DNA of 64,000 bases from Aselliscus stoliczkanus (Eukaryota; Chordata; Mammalia; Chiroptera; Hipposideridae): NCBI GenBank assembly GCA_033961575.1, contig CM066737.1, forward strand, positions 88,594,271 to 88,658,270, written 5' to 3'. A program made the position numbers and the translations under genes. This document shows, in pieces, positions 23,351-34,990 of this stretch. Position 1 is the stretch's first letter, and every line of letters begins with the position of its first letter. The notes below the pieces were generated by a model. It was not told the origin of the DNA. It ran no database searches and saw nothing but the letters and a program-made list of their open reading frames with translations.

Positions 23351-23455
23351 TGGTGTGGTCCTTAAAGAAAAAAAAATAATGTGGCCATGTTTATTTTTTA
23401 ACATTCTAAAATGAAGTATTTCAGAGCAGAATCTTAGATATTGTTACAAGAAATT

Positions 23456-23800
23456 TCCACATCTGCTCTTGGGTCTCCCCACAAGAAGACCCTAGGAAAA
23501 GGTTTTGAGAGCAAATGATTTATTTGGGAGTTGAGAGAGCTATCAGCAGAGAAGTGAGGAAGTGAGACAGATAAGGCAAGATAGCCAATTAAGGTTGCTG
23601 CATTATGGAGCAGGTTACCACTGTGGACTCCTGGAGCTTTCTGGAACTCTTGCAAAACACATGCTTCACAGTTATCTCCCCTAGCATCAAGGGAGCTAGA
23701 ATATTCATACCCCAAGGCCTACTGTCAGTCACTGTTTATGGGCTGCTCCTGGGAGGTGGGGCAGGAAGAGGGGAAGTGTCAATTCCCTGGAGTATCTAGC
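23456..23800. repeat. Dispersed repeat, unclassified
   Basis: Contains CAAATGATTTATTTGGGAG, TATGGAGCAGGTTACCACTG and GGGAGGTGGGGCAGGAAGAG. It appears related to 19487-19715 and in style to the blocks at 37765-38180 and 57560-57890. Probably an old mammalian LTR or DNA element; not named. Confidence 0.3.
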
Positions 23801-24230
23801 CTGCTCCTTAGATGGCAAAGCAAACTCTTTGTGGCAACACCAAGTCTTCAAGGAATGAAATGATAATGAATGTGTTGGAAGCCAGCTGTTGGTTACTGAA
23901 ATGGTAAGGGTGAAGTCTTTCGGGTATTCTGCTATAGCACTTTTCTAAAAGTTTATTCATATTTGGCTCAAAGCGTTGAGAGTAGACAAAGTTAAGCTTT
24001 TACATACACTACCGATGCTCTAGATCCCCTTCCGGAAGATAATTTAACAGAAACTCATGTTTGCCATTGAAAAAGAAGTAAGGAATTCAATTGTCCGTGA
24101 TCCTAGCTGTAACACAGTGAACAATATTTTAATGAGTAATATACAATGTGAGATGTTTGGATGTTAAATTTCCAGTGTCTCCTCAAGAATAGCATTGACC
24201 CTCATATATTCCTTTTACCTTTTGGTCCAG

Positions 24231-24442
24231 TTGAAAGAATTCAGAGTCAATGGGATGAAGTACAGGAACACCTTCAGAATCGGAGGCAACAATTGAATGA
24301 AATGTTAAAGGATTCAACACAGTGGCTGGAAGCCAAGGAAGAAGCTGAGCAAGTCTTGGGACAGGCCAGAGCCAAGCTCGAGTCATGGAAGGAAGGTCCC
24401 TACACCATGGATGCAATCCAAAAGAAAATCACAGAAACCAAG
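24231..24442 (+). CDS. DMD: Dystrophin exon 53 (partial CDS)
   Basis: Dystrophin links cortical F-actin to the dystroglycan complex at the muscle membrane. This exon encodes part of the central rod. The reading frame enters with two bases completing a split Ile codon, then runs 70 codons from Glu-Arg-Ile-Gln to Thr-Glu-Thr-Lys and ends on a codon boundary. The start of the exon gives the end of helix C of one spectrin-like repeat (QSQWDEVQEHL, conserved Trp). The rest gives helix A of the next repeat (STQWLEAKEEAEQ), around repeats 20-21 in human numbering. The 212-nt length equals human exon 53 (c.7661-7872 from memory). The acceptor is a T-rich tract then CCAG, and the donor is AAG|GTTAGT. 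Against remembered human protein I see two changes, Asn to Ser in QSQWDE and Val to Met in YTMDAIQ. There are no stops or frameshifts. Because 212 is not a multiple of three, loss of this exon alone shifts the frame. Confidence 0.98.
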
Positions 24443-24988
24443 GTTAGTGTCAAAGATATTTTTTATAAATTAGATACTGGTTACACTGGATGCAATTATA
24501 CCAAGAATTAAACTTTAATGATTTTCAATGTAAATTTATTAAAAGAAAATTATATTTAAGCTGAAATGAAGAGTACAGTTTTAGATGTAAAGTTGAGATT
24601 AGAGGAAAATTGATAGAATATAAATCTATTAAAATGAGTTTAATAATCTGGATACAATGGGCTGGTTTCCACATTGCCTCATCTTGTAAGACCGCTTCAA
24701 AGTTGATGTACATACTTATATGCTAGCATAAAGTCAATCAGATGGGCTTAATTCCTTCCTAGAAAAAGTCACAGGTCTACTTTTCTCCTGCTTTATTTGT
24801 GGACCCTGAATGGAGAAGGGAAGTGTAGGTATAAGAGTTAGGGAGAGTAAGGTATACTCTCACTTTGTCCTCCCATTCTCTGACCTCCAGCCCAACTTCT
24901 CCTCTTTCTCTCCCTTCTCTTCTCCCTCCTCTTTCCCCAAAATTACATCATATATTTGTCCACTTCAAAGTCTAGAACTCTTCAGGAT
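24443..24988. other. DMD: Intron directly downstream of exon 53
   Basis: No repeat is recognised. The frame of exon 53 continues for 23 codons past the donor before a stop, so unspliced read-through would soon terminate. Confidence 0.6.
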
Positions 24989-25005
24989 AAAAGAAAGAGA
25001 AAAGG

Positions 25006-25067
25006 GGCTGGCCGAGTGGCGTGGTGGTTAAGCACTGGCTTGGGAAGCCAGCGGGGAAAAAAAAAAG
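25006..25067 (+). mobile_element. Half-length SINE retrocopy
   Basis: Only about 52 bp of the SINE head is present (GGCTGGCCGAGTGGCGTGGT to GAAGCCAGCGG), then an A-rich tail. The B box and everything after it are missing. The 17-bp duplication AAAAGAAAGAGAAAAGG is perfect (24989-25005 and 25068-25084), so it inserted in this truncated form. Confidence 0.9.
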
Positions 25068-25484
25068 AAAAGAAAGAGAAAAGGAGAAGGAAATAAAATT
25101 CGTTTAACTATATTTTATTAAGCACTATGCATGGCACTTTTCATGCATTTAATTCTTTCAAACTTTGTATTTATGGGTCAGTTTAGAAAGACCCCAAATG
25201 CTAAACAAATGGTAGCCTTTAGGGGATTTTAAGCAGAAAAGTAACATGGTGGGGATTTGATTAGATTGAGTATTTGATCAAAACCCTCTATAAATTTTTT
25301 TTTTCCTAGCTGAAAAAGGCCTTCTGCTAAACAAGCATCTGAATCTCAGATTAGCTATGTCATCTGAGAAAAAACCATATAGTTTTCCTGGATAAAGTAG
25401 CTCCCATTTCTAAATTAGTCAGTATTTAGACTATGCTAAGCTATATAGAATATGTACTTACAGTAAGTTTATTTGAAAAATGAA

Positions 25485-25760
25485 CTCTGGAGTCTCAATA
25501 GCTTAATACAATAAACATTAATTTCTTGGTTGGTCATAGTCCAGCAGAGATTGAAGAACCCTTCTTGGGAGCTCTCACCCAAATGATGACTTAGAGGTTC
25601 AGGTTTTTCCCATTTTGCTAAGCTATCATTTCAAACTCACAGCTTCCCAAGGTCACTGCAGGAGAGTAGGAGAGAACATGGTCAATCCCCCAGGGATGGA
25701 GATAACATACATCATTTCCACCCATATCCTTGATATGACCAGAACTTGTCCCAAATTTAA
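25485..25760. repeat. Old dispersed repeat, possibly LTR or DNA element
   Basis: AATAGCTTAATACAATAAAC, ATTAATTTCTTGGTTGGTCA and GGGAGCTCTCACCCAAATG resemble a common antisense mammalian repeat with an AACAATAAACATTTATTTC motif. Similar blocks start near 34680 and 36795. Family not assigned. Confidence 0.35.
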
Positions 25761-25966
25761 TTTAAGGAAGAGTAAATGGGAATAATGAGCTAGTGAGCAT
25801 CTAGCCAGTCTCTGCCAAAGCTACTTTGCCTAAGTACCTGAACTACTATGAGGACAAGATTTTTATTTATATGACAAGAATGTGAGAAAATCACACAGGA
25901 TTTTACAGACTTATCGTTTATTACCTCTGTTGAAGGTAACATCTAGATGAATAAAAATTCATTCTT

Positions 25967-26390
25967 TTTTTTTAAAGATTTTATTGGGGAATTGGGGGAG
26001 GGGAACAGACAAGTTGCTGTCCTTTTGTTCTTCAGTCTAATTGTGGAGGACATTGCTTCACTGGCCCATGTTGGTATCATCATTGCGCTGTTCCCGGGTG
26101 AGGCAGATCAGTCGCCGGCCTCTGGACAGCTGCTCATGGCGGCTCGTGGCAGCTCAGTCCGGCTGCCGGCCACTCACTGTAGCCTATGGCAGCCCACTGC
26201 AGCAAGGGCTGCAGCATCGCCGTCGCCGGGGACTCACAGCAGCCCAGCTCCAGGTGGAGCTGTTGTTCACCATCTTAGCTGTAGAGGGCAGTGTCACTGG
26301 CCCTCATATGTGGGATCCGAACTGGGGTCCTGCTGCTCAGAGCCAGCATCCCAAGCCAGTTCTTAACCAGTGTGCCACTCGGCCAGCCCC
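25967..26390 (-). mobile_element. tRNA-derived SINE, long form
   Basis: Poly-T then AAAGATTTTATTGGGGAATT at left, GC-rich body, and the head at right (GGCTGGCCGAGTGGCACACT on minus). The 15-bp duplication TAAAAATTCATTCTT is perfect at 25952-25966 and 26391-26405. Open frames in it are SINE-derived. Confidence 0.95.
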
Positions 26391-26405
26391 TAAAAATTCA
26401 TTCTT

Positions 26406-27210
26406 CTAAGGACGTACTTGTTACCATTAAGATTTTCTCCCTTTGATGAACATAGATAAATTAGGAATTTCTAAGGATGAGTTTTCCACTTCCTGGTCTG
26501 ACTATGTGAAATATAGAATCTATATGGTTATTCTTGAAGGCTCTGACCTTATCCGTAAGGTACTCAGTATGTTATGCTATTTCTTTTTCCTCTCAAAAAA
26601 ATGTAGGATTCTGTGAATCTAGCAAATCATGAAACAAGGTGGTTAAATAGTGAAGAGGAATTAACAGGGAAAAAGAGTTTGGACTGGACCCTTGTGTTAG
26701 ATGAGGGGAAGGAGAGATGAGAGGCATATGGTGATAGATTTGATTGGGGCAAAGACTCTGGAAGTTGACAAATAAGAAATAATCTTAAAACCTCTGAGAA
26801 TCCTAAAATGATAGTAAGAATAATGAGGATTTAATAGCTCTTAGAAAAACAAGGGGCTTTAAATAAGAGACAAAAATAATTGCAAAAGAAAATAGGAAAG
26901 AAACAAAACAATTTTATTGTCAAAACAAGATGCTTTAAACACCTAAAACAAAGACAAGATTGTATTATAATTGCTATCCTTGTCAAACTTTTGAAGTTAA
27001 AAAAAAATACTTTTGAATAGTCTAAAACTACATCATAAAAAAATGGCTCTATGGAAACTGTTTTTGTTCGTGTTCTATATTTTAGGAATTTAATGGTATA
27101 TATATTGCTGCAACTTCAATGTAAGTTCATAATGCAGATAAAGATGACCAAGGTTATCATTTTCCCATCATTTCCTGAATCACGTATGCTAAAACTAAGA
27201 GTAATCCTAA
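26406..27210. other. Intronic sequence, nothing recognised
   Basis: AT-rich intron with no recognisable element, RNA gene or coding signal. Confidence 0.5.
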
Positions 27211-27415
27211 CGCTAATACTAACATTTAGTGAGTACTTACTATTTGTCAAAAACTGTGCTAATCACTTTCCATATATTGGCTAATTTCATCCTCTCAGAA
27301 ACCTTCCATGAAAAGTACTATTATTGTTCCCAGTTTGCAGGTACAAAAATTGAACCCTAGAGAAATTCAGTAACTCCTCTTATTAATAGCAGAGTTGGGA
27401 TGTGACTACATAGTG
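27211..27415 (-). mobile_element. MIR, antisense
   Basis: Reads in antisense MIR order: CTAATACTAACATTTAGTGA, GTGCTAATCACTTTCCATAT, AGTACTATTATTGTTCCCAG, AGAGTTGGGATGTGAC. About 205 bp. Confidence 0.82.
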
Positions 27416-27700
27416 ATTACTCTTGTAGATTACCTTATAGATTTTCTCTTCTACCCATTGTCTATCTGGTTAAAACACATCAAGAAAACACCATGAGTAT
27501 CAGAAAGGGAGACGATTGTAATGAATTGGCAAATAAGATTATATTGTTCATAATCTACCAAGTGGAAAATGAAATAGTATATTGGGGAGAAATTTTCATA
27601 TTCTGTTTTACTATGAAAAACTAAAAACATAATTGCAAATTGGATTCTATTTTTAATGAAACTACTATTTTTAATTCTTATAAAATTCAGGGAGCCTATA

Positions 27701-27887
27701 GGGGTGACCAGATAGCTCAGATGGTTAGAGCACAGTGCTCATAACACCAAGGTTGCCAGTTCAGTTCACACATGGGCCACTGAGTTGTGCCCTCCACAAC
27801 TAGATTGAGACAACTACTTGATTTGGAGCTGATGGGTCCTGGAAAAACACACTGTTCCCCAATTTAAATTTTTTTAAAAAATAATAG
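27701..27887 (+). mobile_element. tRNA-Ile-like SINE
   Basis: Head GGGGTGACCAGATAGCTCAG, body with ACTAGATTGAGACAACTAC and GGAGCTGATGGGTCCTGG, ending TTCCCCAATTTAAATTT and an A-rich tail. The 14-bp duplication TCAGGGAGCCTATA is perfect (27687-27700 and 27888-27901). The body differs from the copy at 15157, so the family has at least two body types. Confidence 0.93.
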
Positions 27888-27901
27888 TCAGGGAGCCTAT
27901 A

Positions 27902-30690
27902 AAATGGAGGTCTGGACTTCGTCTAGTGTGTTATCACTATTGAGTGATATTAGCTGGCTTATCACTTACAGTTTTCTTTTAGGAAGGAAAAATGAAAATA
28001 GACATAAGGAGACACTGGTTAATTTGACCAAAGATCTTTTTGCTCCATAAATTTTTTCTGAGTCTGTGTACCTAAGATTAGCAAGAGAGCCAGTGAGCCT
28101 CATACGGCAATCAGCAGGCTGTGTCTCCAGAGTTGGAGAGCTGTGATTACAGCAGCCAGCCTCCCTTGCAGCAGTGTCACTGATGACTACCCTCAATGTC
28201 ACAATAAATGGCTTTAAAGGCCACCACTAGCACTGTTACACTCTGAAAATTGAAACCAGTCACCATACCTGAGCTAAAGAAAAAGAAAAAAATGTCACCT
28301 TCAATTCCAATATTTTAATGTTCATAATTGCTAATATTTGTCTATAATCACTTCTATTTCTTATCTATATATTTGTCTTCGTAATGTAGATAAAATTTCA
28401 ATTTCTGGTTTTAAAGTTAGTATTATTGCATACATATTTATATCTGTTGCTATATAATTTTTAATCATTACCAGTTTTAATGCTTTACAATCTTTTATGA
28501 AGTTCCATCTTTAACCATTTCCTTACTTATTGGACATTTAGAAAACCTCCTCTGTTGCTTAGAAAAAATGGTATACAAAAAATGGGAACAATAACAACCT
28601 TTTTAAAAAATGGATATCAAATCTGAGTTGGCATCTGGGAAAAGTCCATCTTAAAAGTAGGGGTGGGGTGGGAGGAGATAACAACAGGAGAGCCTTGATT
28701 TGGCAAAAGAACAGACTGTAGATGGCCTCGCATGTCAGTAATTAATGAGCAGGTCATTAAGAGATGCCCATAATATATGTTTACTTTCTTTCCTATATAA
28801 CGCTTAATTTTTTGGAAACAAAAATGAAGTGATAAGTAGTTGATTTGGTTAACCACATGGCTTCATTTGATCTTATCCATAGCCCTGATAAAACAATAAT
28901 GTTCTTTTGAGATAGAAAGGCAGAAATTAGGGAAAATCATACAGAATTTCCATTCTAATCACAATCCCTGCCAATAGGCTATGACAGAATCCTATGAGAG
29001 ATGATGCCATTTAGCTTTCATAAGAGGTAATATGGTGCACCGTTGGCACCTAACACTGCCAGCAATGGTCATCATGGGATTTATTTCATTTGGCAGAAAT
29101 CTTAGTTGACTTCACAACCTGTTCCCCAGGCTATTAAGATTGGTCCAAATTTGGCAATGGATTCTTTGGAAAAATTATTCCTTGATGATTTTAAACTTTC
29201 CCAGTGTCAAGAGAGATTTATCTAGGCTCAGAGTTTTCATTTATTTTTTCCCCCCTTTCAGCCTTTGAAAGAGAAATTCCTTTTTGTCTGCTTTGTGATT
29301 GCTTTTGTGTCAAATTCAGCATAAAAGCTTTTCAAACATGACAGCATTAGCTGTTTTGTGCTTGACTGAGCTAAGAGTACATGAATTCAATAGAGAAGTG
29401 AAATCTTGTTTGAGCCTAGCTGATTTGGCTATATAATACTTAAAGCTGTCTGAGGCGAGAACTTCAATAATTTATCAAATTATCAAATAAACATGTGCAA
29501 GGCTACAAAATATCTGTGTTTTGAAGACATTCTTTAGGGAACTTAAAACATAATCATGTTTCATAAATTTTAATCATGTAATTAATTTAAAAAGTTGAAC
29601 TTGTTACATATAGTAAATACAATAGCTATTTGAGGGTCTCAAATCATTTTACTAGGAAAGAAACTCACCAAAGAAACTTCTGTTTCAAAAACAGAAGTAG
29701 AGCCTTATAGTTTTAATTATTTGGAGTGGTAGGTGGTATTAAATAATATCTTTATCTGCCATAAGGATATGTACAGTAATTGAAGCTGCATTCCTCTTTC
29801 ACACATTTTGTTTACTTTTAAACATGCACAAAATTAAAATAGGCAAGTGGACCCCCACTGGTAGTTTGAGGTTTGCATTTCTGATACAATAATGAAAACA
29901 TTATCAGAAATGTTCTTGCTGGGATATACCATTTCTTCATGCATTTTCTTTATTCCTTTCTGTTTTCCCCTAAAGCTTCCACATGATTAAGGAGAAAAAA
30001 TCAATAACCTGATAGTACTTTTCCTCCCAGAGTAGGTATGAAGCTGTTAAGCTTCTCAAAGCATACAGAGTGCTTTCTACATCACTGATAGAGCACAGTA
30101 AGTAATAGGTAGTTTCCCCAGGTACTGCTGGACTCTATAAATATTTAATACTGACTTAAATAGCATTATGTTCTGATTGCACCATATTTTGCCTTGTTTC
30201 CTTTCACAGTGTAACTGTGAAATGTGGCTACTCTGTAAATCCACTCCTTCATAAAAACAACACATTGTAAAAGTTGTCAAAATTGCCTTTTCTGAACCCT
30301 GGAAATTAACCAGAGGTTGTCAATAATATGTAAACTGCTGAATTCAGTAAGAACAGGAGGATTTGAGGCTTTTTAGTGTGGCTTATCTCATCATTTTTTC
30401 CCCCAGCTACCTAGTAGCCTTGAAAATCAGCAGCCTTACAGCCACCAGAGAGGGAGGAGCAGGATTGGAGTTCCTCAAAAAGACCCATTTTGTACCCAGC
30501 ACATTATCACTATTTGATCTGTCTTGCAGGTCCTTAGAACAAAGCTATACACAAGGTCTTGTCATTATTTGACATGACTTTGAGCTAACTCCCCAGGAAA
30601 AGTCCTATCCCCAGAATGTTTACCCCAAACAATCAGCAGCAGTTGTTTATAAACAGCAGCTACCTGAGACTGTGACACTAGTGGAGATGA
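27902..30690. other. Repeat-poor intron segment
   Basis: About 2.8 kb with no element I recognise, which is unusual for this window. A perfect 10-bp stem with a 3-nt loop (ACTTCTGTTT CAA AAACAGAAGT) lies at 29676-29698. No exon-like sequence is seen. Confidence 0.45.
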
Positions 30691-32060
30691 TCATGGTTCT
30701 GGAGAAAAACATAAAAAGAAGATCTAGGGAATGAGATGTCTTCAAGGGACTTTGAAAAGCTCTGACATATTCTTGGAAGATCTAGAAGTCTGTCTGCATG
30801 TCTTGCCAAATAGAGAATATCAATAAAGAGATATAAATTATAAACAGGAACCAAATAGAAATTCTGGAGTTTGAAAGTACATAACTGAAATGAAAATTTC
30901 CCTAGAAGGGCTCAACATCAGACTTGAGCTGGCAGAAGAATCGGTGAATTTGTAGTCAGGTCTTAATTCCTCTCTGAGGAAAAGATAGACAATGGAATTA
31001 AGAAAATTACATGAAGTAAAAACTGACAGAACTGAGGGGAAAAATACAGACAATTCAACAAAATAGAGACTTCAATACCCCATCTTTAATAAGGATAGAA
31101 CAACTAGGCAGAAGATGAATAAGGAAACAGAAGACTTGGAAAAACGCTATGAATTAACAAGACCTAACACTCCACCCAATAATAACAGAATACACATTCT
31201 TCTCAATTGCACATGGAATATTCTTTAGGACAGACCATATGCTAGGTTATAAAATCAGTCTCAATACATTTAAAAGGATTGAAATCATATAGTGTAGATT
31301 CTCTGACCACATGGAATAAAAGTAAAAATAAGTAACAAAAGTAAATTTGGGAAATTTACAAATATGAAAAAATGATACACCTTAAATAACCAATAGGCCA
31401 AAGAAGAAATACAAAATAGGCAAAGGAAATACAAAAATACTTTCAGATGACTAGAAATAAAAACACAACATAATAAAACTTATGCGATACAACTATGCAG
31501 TGCTTAGAGTGAAATTTGTAGCTATAAATACCTATGTTAAAAAATAAGAATGATCTCGGATTCTACATATAAAATAAGCTGCAAACCTACATTTTGCGGA
31601 GCATTTTCTCAATCCATTGAGATTTTGCTTCCTGGCAATTATCTCAAATAAACTCTTACAAGTTTTAAAAAAAATAATTAAAAAAAATAGATGAATGATC
31701 TCAACTGAGTAACCCAAGCTTCACTTAAGAAACTAGTAAAAAGATAACATTAAACCTAAAGCAAGCAGAAGGGAGGAAGTAGTAAAGATTATATGAAATC
31801 AGTGAAATATAGAAAAGAAAATCCAGAGAGAAAAAATCGACAAAACCAAAAGTTGGTTATTTGAAAAGATCAACAATAATGACAACGCTTCTGCTAGACT
31901 AAGAAAAAAAGAGAGAGAAGGCTCAAATGACTAATCTTAGAAAGGAAAGAGGATATATCATTACTGATGTCACAGAAATAGAAAAGATTGTAAGAGGATA
32001 CTATGGATGGAAGAGATAGGAAATCTGAATAGACCTCAACAAGTAAAGAAATTGAACCAA

Positions 32061-32158
32061 GGGCTGGCTCAGTGGCCTGGTAGTTAAGCTCTGGCTTGGG
32101 AAGCCAGCGGCCCTGGTTCAGGTCCCACATATGAGGGCCAGTGACACTGCCCTCCAAC
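32061..32158 (+). mobile_element. tRNA-derived SINE, head-only form
   Basis: Head GGGCTGGCTCAGTGGCCTGG through CACTGCCCTCC, inserted in L1 ORF2. Near-identical repeats AAAGAAATTGAACCAA (32045-32060) and AAAGAAATTGAATCAA (about 32159-32174) flank it. Confidence 0.92.
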
Positions 32159-32624
32159 AAAAGAAATTGAATCAATAATTTTAAAACTTCTCCCAGGAAA
32201 GACCCGGCCCCAAATGGGTGAATTCTAGTAAACATTCAAAGAATTAATAGCAGTCTTTCACAAACTCTTCCAAAAGATAGAAGACGAAATAATATTTCAG
32301 AAGCAAAGATATCACAGGAAAACAAAACTGCAAACCATCAGGGCTTCCGAATATAGATTCAAAAAGTCGCAAGAAAATACTATCAAGCAAAATATAGCCA
32401 CATTACAGGGACTGTGTACCATAATCAAGTAAGAATTATTCCAGAAATACAAGGTTAGTTTAATATACAAAATTTAATCATTAAATCATTGTCATGTACC
32501 ATATCAGTAGAATAAAGAACAAAAACCACATGATCATCTCAGTAGTTGCAGAAAAAGCAGTCTATTAATACAAAGTCCGAAACCCTTTCATGATAAAAGC
32601 ACTCAACAGATTAGGAACAGAAGG

Positions 32625-33575
32625 TGTTGCAGTTTGAACAGTGTCCCCTTAGAAGATGTGTTAAAGGCCCAAACCCTGGCACCTGTGAATGTGACCTTAT
32701 TTGGAAGTAAGGTCTTTGCAGATAACTAAGTCAAGGTGAGGTCATACTAGACTCAGGTGGGCCCTTAATCCAATGTAACTGGAATCCTTACAAGAAGAGA
32801 TGTACACAGAGAGAAGCATGCCATGCAAAGACACTGACCACAGAGAAAACACCGTGTGACAACAGACGGAAAGATTAGAGGGATATAGTCAAGGAACTAC
32901 AAGTCAAGGAACAGCAAGAAGCTACCACCAGAAGCTAGAAGAGGCAAGGAAGGATTCTCCCTGTAGATTTCAGATGGAGCATGGCCTGCTGACACCCTTG
33001 ATTTGGGATGTAACCTCCAGAACTGTGAAACCATACATTTTGTTGGGTTTTTTTGTTTTTGTTTTTTGTTTGTTTGTTTTTTAATTGGGGAATTGGGGGA
33101 GGGGAACAGACAAGTTGCTGTGCTTGTGTTCTTCAGTCTACTTGTGGAGGATGCTTCACTGGCCCATGTTGGTATCGTCATTGTGCTCTTCCCAAGTGAG
33201 GCCGATCAGTCACCAGACTCTGGACGGCCGCTCACAGCGGCTCTTGGCAGCTCACGCTGGCTGCTGGCCACTCACTGTAGGCTATGGCAGCCCACTGCAG
33301 CAGGGGCTGAAGCCTAGACCATCACTGGCCATCTTAGCTGTAGAAGCAACATTCACCATCTTAGCTATAGAGGCAACCAGGTGGAGCTGTTGTTCACCAT
33401 CTTAGCTGTAGAGGGCACAGCGTCACTGGCCCTCATATGTGGGATCCGTACTGGGGCCCTGCTGCTCAGAGCTGGCATCCCAAGCCAGCTCCTAACCAAC
33501 ACACCATTTGGCCGACCCTAAATTTTGTTGTTTTAAGTTACCCAGTTTGTGATACTTTGTCCTGACAGTCCTAGA
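32625..33575 (+). mobile_element. MLT1-like LTR (ERVL-MaLR) inside L1
   Basis: TGTTGCAGTTTGAACAGTGT, GTGACCTTATTTGGAAGTAA, GGCCCTTAATCCAATGTAAC, GTAACCTCCAGAACTGTGA and, beyond the SINE, TTGTTTTAAGTTACCCAGTT follow MLT1 LTR order. Only an LTR is seen, with no internal retroviral genes. The SINE at 33047-33517 splits it near its 3' end. Subfamily not assigned. Confidence 0.75.
33047..33517 (-). mobile_element. tRNA-derived SINE, long form
   Basis: T-rich left end, AATTGGGGAATTGGGGGAGG, GC-rich body with an internal near-duplicate of CACCATCTTAGCTGTAGA, and the head at right (GGTCGGCCAAATGGTGTG on minus). Flanks ACATTTTGTTG and AAATTTTGTTG are similar. It is the innermost of three nested elements. 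Confidence 0.9.
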
Positions 33576-34679
33576 AAACTTCCTAGGAGACTTCCTCAAC
33601 TTGATAAAGGGTATGTAAGAAAACTCCACAGTTAATATCATGGTGAAAGACTGAATGCTTTCCCCGAAGATCAAGAACGAGATAAGGATATCTGGTCTCA
33701 CCACTTCTTTTTACCAGGCTAGCGCAATTAGGTAAGAAAAATAGATAAAAGTCATTCAGATTATAAAGGAAGAAGTAAAACTATATCTATTCACAAAATA
33801 CATGGTCTTATATATAGAAAATCCTAAGTAATACATTTTTAAAAGTATTAAATGAATAAATTAATTCAGTAAATTTACAGGATACAAGATCAAAATATAA
33901 AAATCAAATGTTTTTCTATACACTAGCAATTAATAAACTGAAAAATGAAATTAAGAAACCATTCTATTTACAATCGCATCAAAAAATAAAATATTTAGAA
34001 ATAAAGTAAATGCAAGACTGACAATAGATATATAGCTCAATGAAATAAAATTGAAAGTCCTGAACTAAATCCTTCCATTTATAGTCAATTGATTTTTTTA
34101 AAAGAGTACCAAGACCATTCAATGGGAAAAGAATAGTCTTTTTAAATTATCATGCTTGGATAACTAAATATCCACCTACAAAATAATGACGTTTGACCAC
34201 ATCTCACATCATACACAAAATTAACTCCAAAATGGATCACAGAGAATGGACAATGGAAAGAGACTGACAATGGGTATGGGAGTTTCCTTAGGGATGAACA
34301 AAATTTTCCAAAATTAGATTGTGGTGATGGCTTCACAACTTTGCGAATATACTAAAAACCATTAAGTTATATACTTTTAATGGGCAAATTTTATGGTATG
34401 TGAATTATATCTCAATAAAGTTTCTTTAAAAAGGTATATATATATATATGCACATTATTAAGACTACAGATCTTTTCTTGTTCAGGTTTTATAAACTACT
34501 TTAGAAACATAGTTTCTAAACATTTATTAGCAACAGGACCTAATTTTTATGTGTCATTGTACTAACTTATTCTGTTTTGACCCTGGTTCCTGACTAGCTG
34601 GAGCTAGTAGATTGCTGTACTCTGTCTGAGACGTGGTCATACCTGAGTAGAGATGTCAGCCTAGATAGGCTAAGTCATG

Positions 34680-34990
34680 CCATAGTAGCAAGCAATCCCC
34701 AAATCTAGAGGCTTAACACAAAGTTTATATTTTATTCGTGTTACATGTCCACTGTAGATTCACAAGGGGGTGCTACTTAGCTTAGTCACTCAGGGACCAT
34801 GGCTGATGACAGCTGCGTCTTGATATAGAATTTCATGATCAAAGATGCAGGGAATAGTAGCTAATGAATGTTATTGGCTCTTAAACCTTCTGCCTAGTAG
34901 TGACAAGGAGCCAAAATCAGTTACATTCCCATCCATGATTCAATGGAGGTAGAGATGTATAATCATCTGGCATGAAAAGGCACTGAATGT
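34680..34990. repeat. Old dispersed repeat, unclassified
   Basis: CCAAATCTAGAGGCTTAACA, TTTATATTTTATTCGTGTT and CATGGCTGATGACAGCTGC fit the same general pattern as 25485-25760 and 36795-37175. I cannot assign it to a family. Confidence 0.3.

Larger units (their letters stand above)
1..24230 (+). other. DMD: DMD intron 52 (3' part)
   Basis: This is the intron upstream of exon 53; its 5' end lies outside the window. It contains interspersed repeats listed separately and AT-rich unique sequence, with no exon-like block that I recognise. The final bases are a pyrimidine-rich tract leading to the acceptor AG at 24229-24230. The open frames here are short, lack any family resemblance, or fall inside SINEs, so none is called as a gene. 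Confidence 0.9.
30690..34435 (+). mobile_element. Old L1 (L1MB-like), decayed, with nested insertions
   Basis: Early segments (GTCTTGCCAAATAGAGAATA, ACCAAATAGAAATTCTGGAG) precede ORF2 endonuclease and reverse-transcriptase regions (AATACACATTCTTCTCAATT, AAGTTGGTTATTTGAAAAGA, AAACCACATGATCATCTCAG, CTATACACTAGCAATTAATA). The 3' end reads GATTGTGGTGATGGCTTCAC ... TATATCTCAATAAAG. The ORFs are destroyed by stops, indels and internal deletions. A SINE at 32061 and an MLT1-like LTR at 32625 interrupt it. Confidence 0.85.

Noticed and set aside
24161..24511. Open frame starting with Met upstream of exon 53 and running past it
   Set aside because: Only 24231-24442 matches dystrophin and it has splice sites on both sides. 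The ends of the frame are intron sequence.
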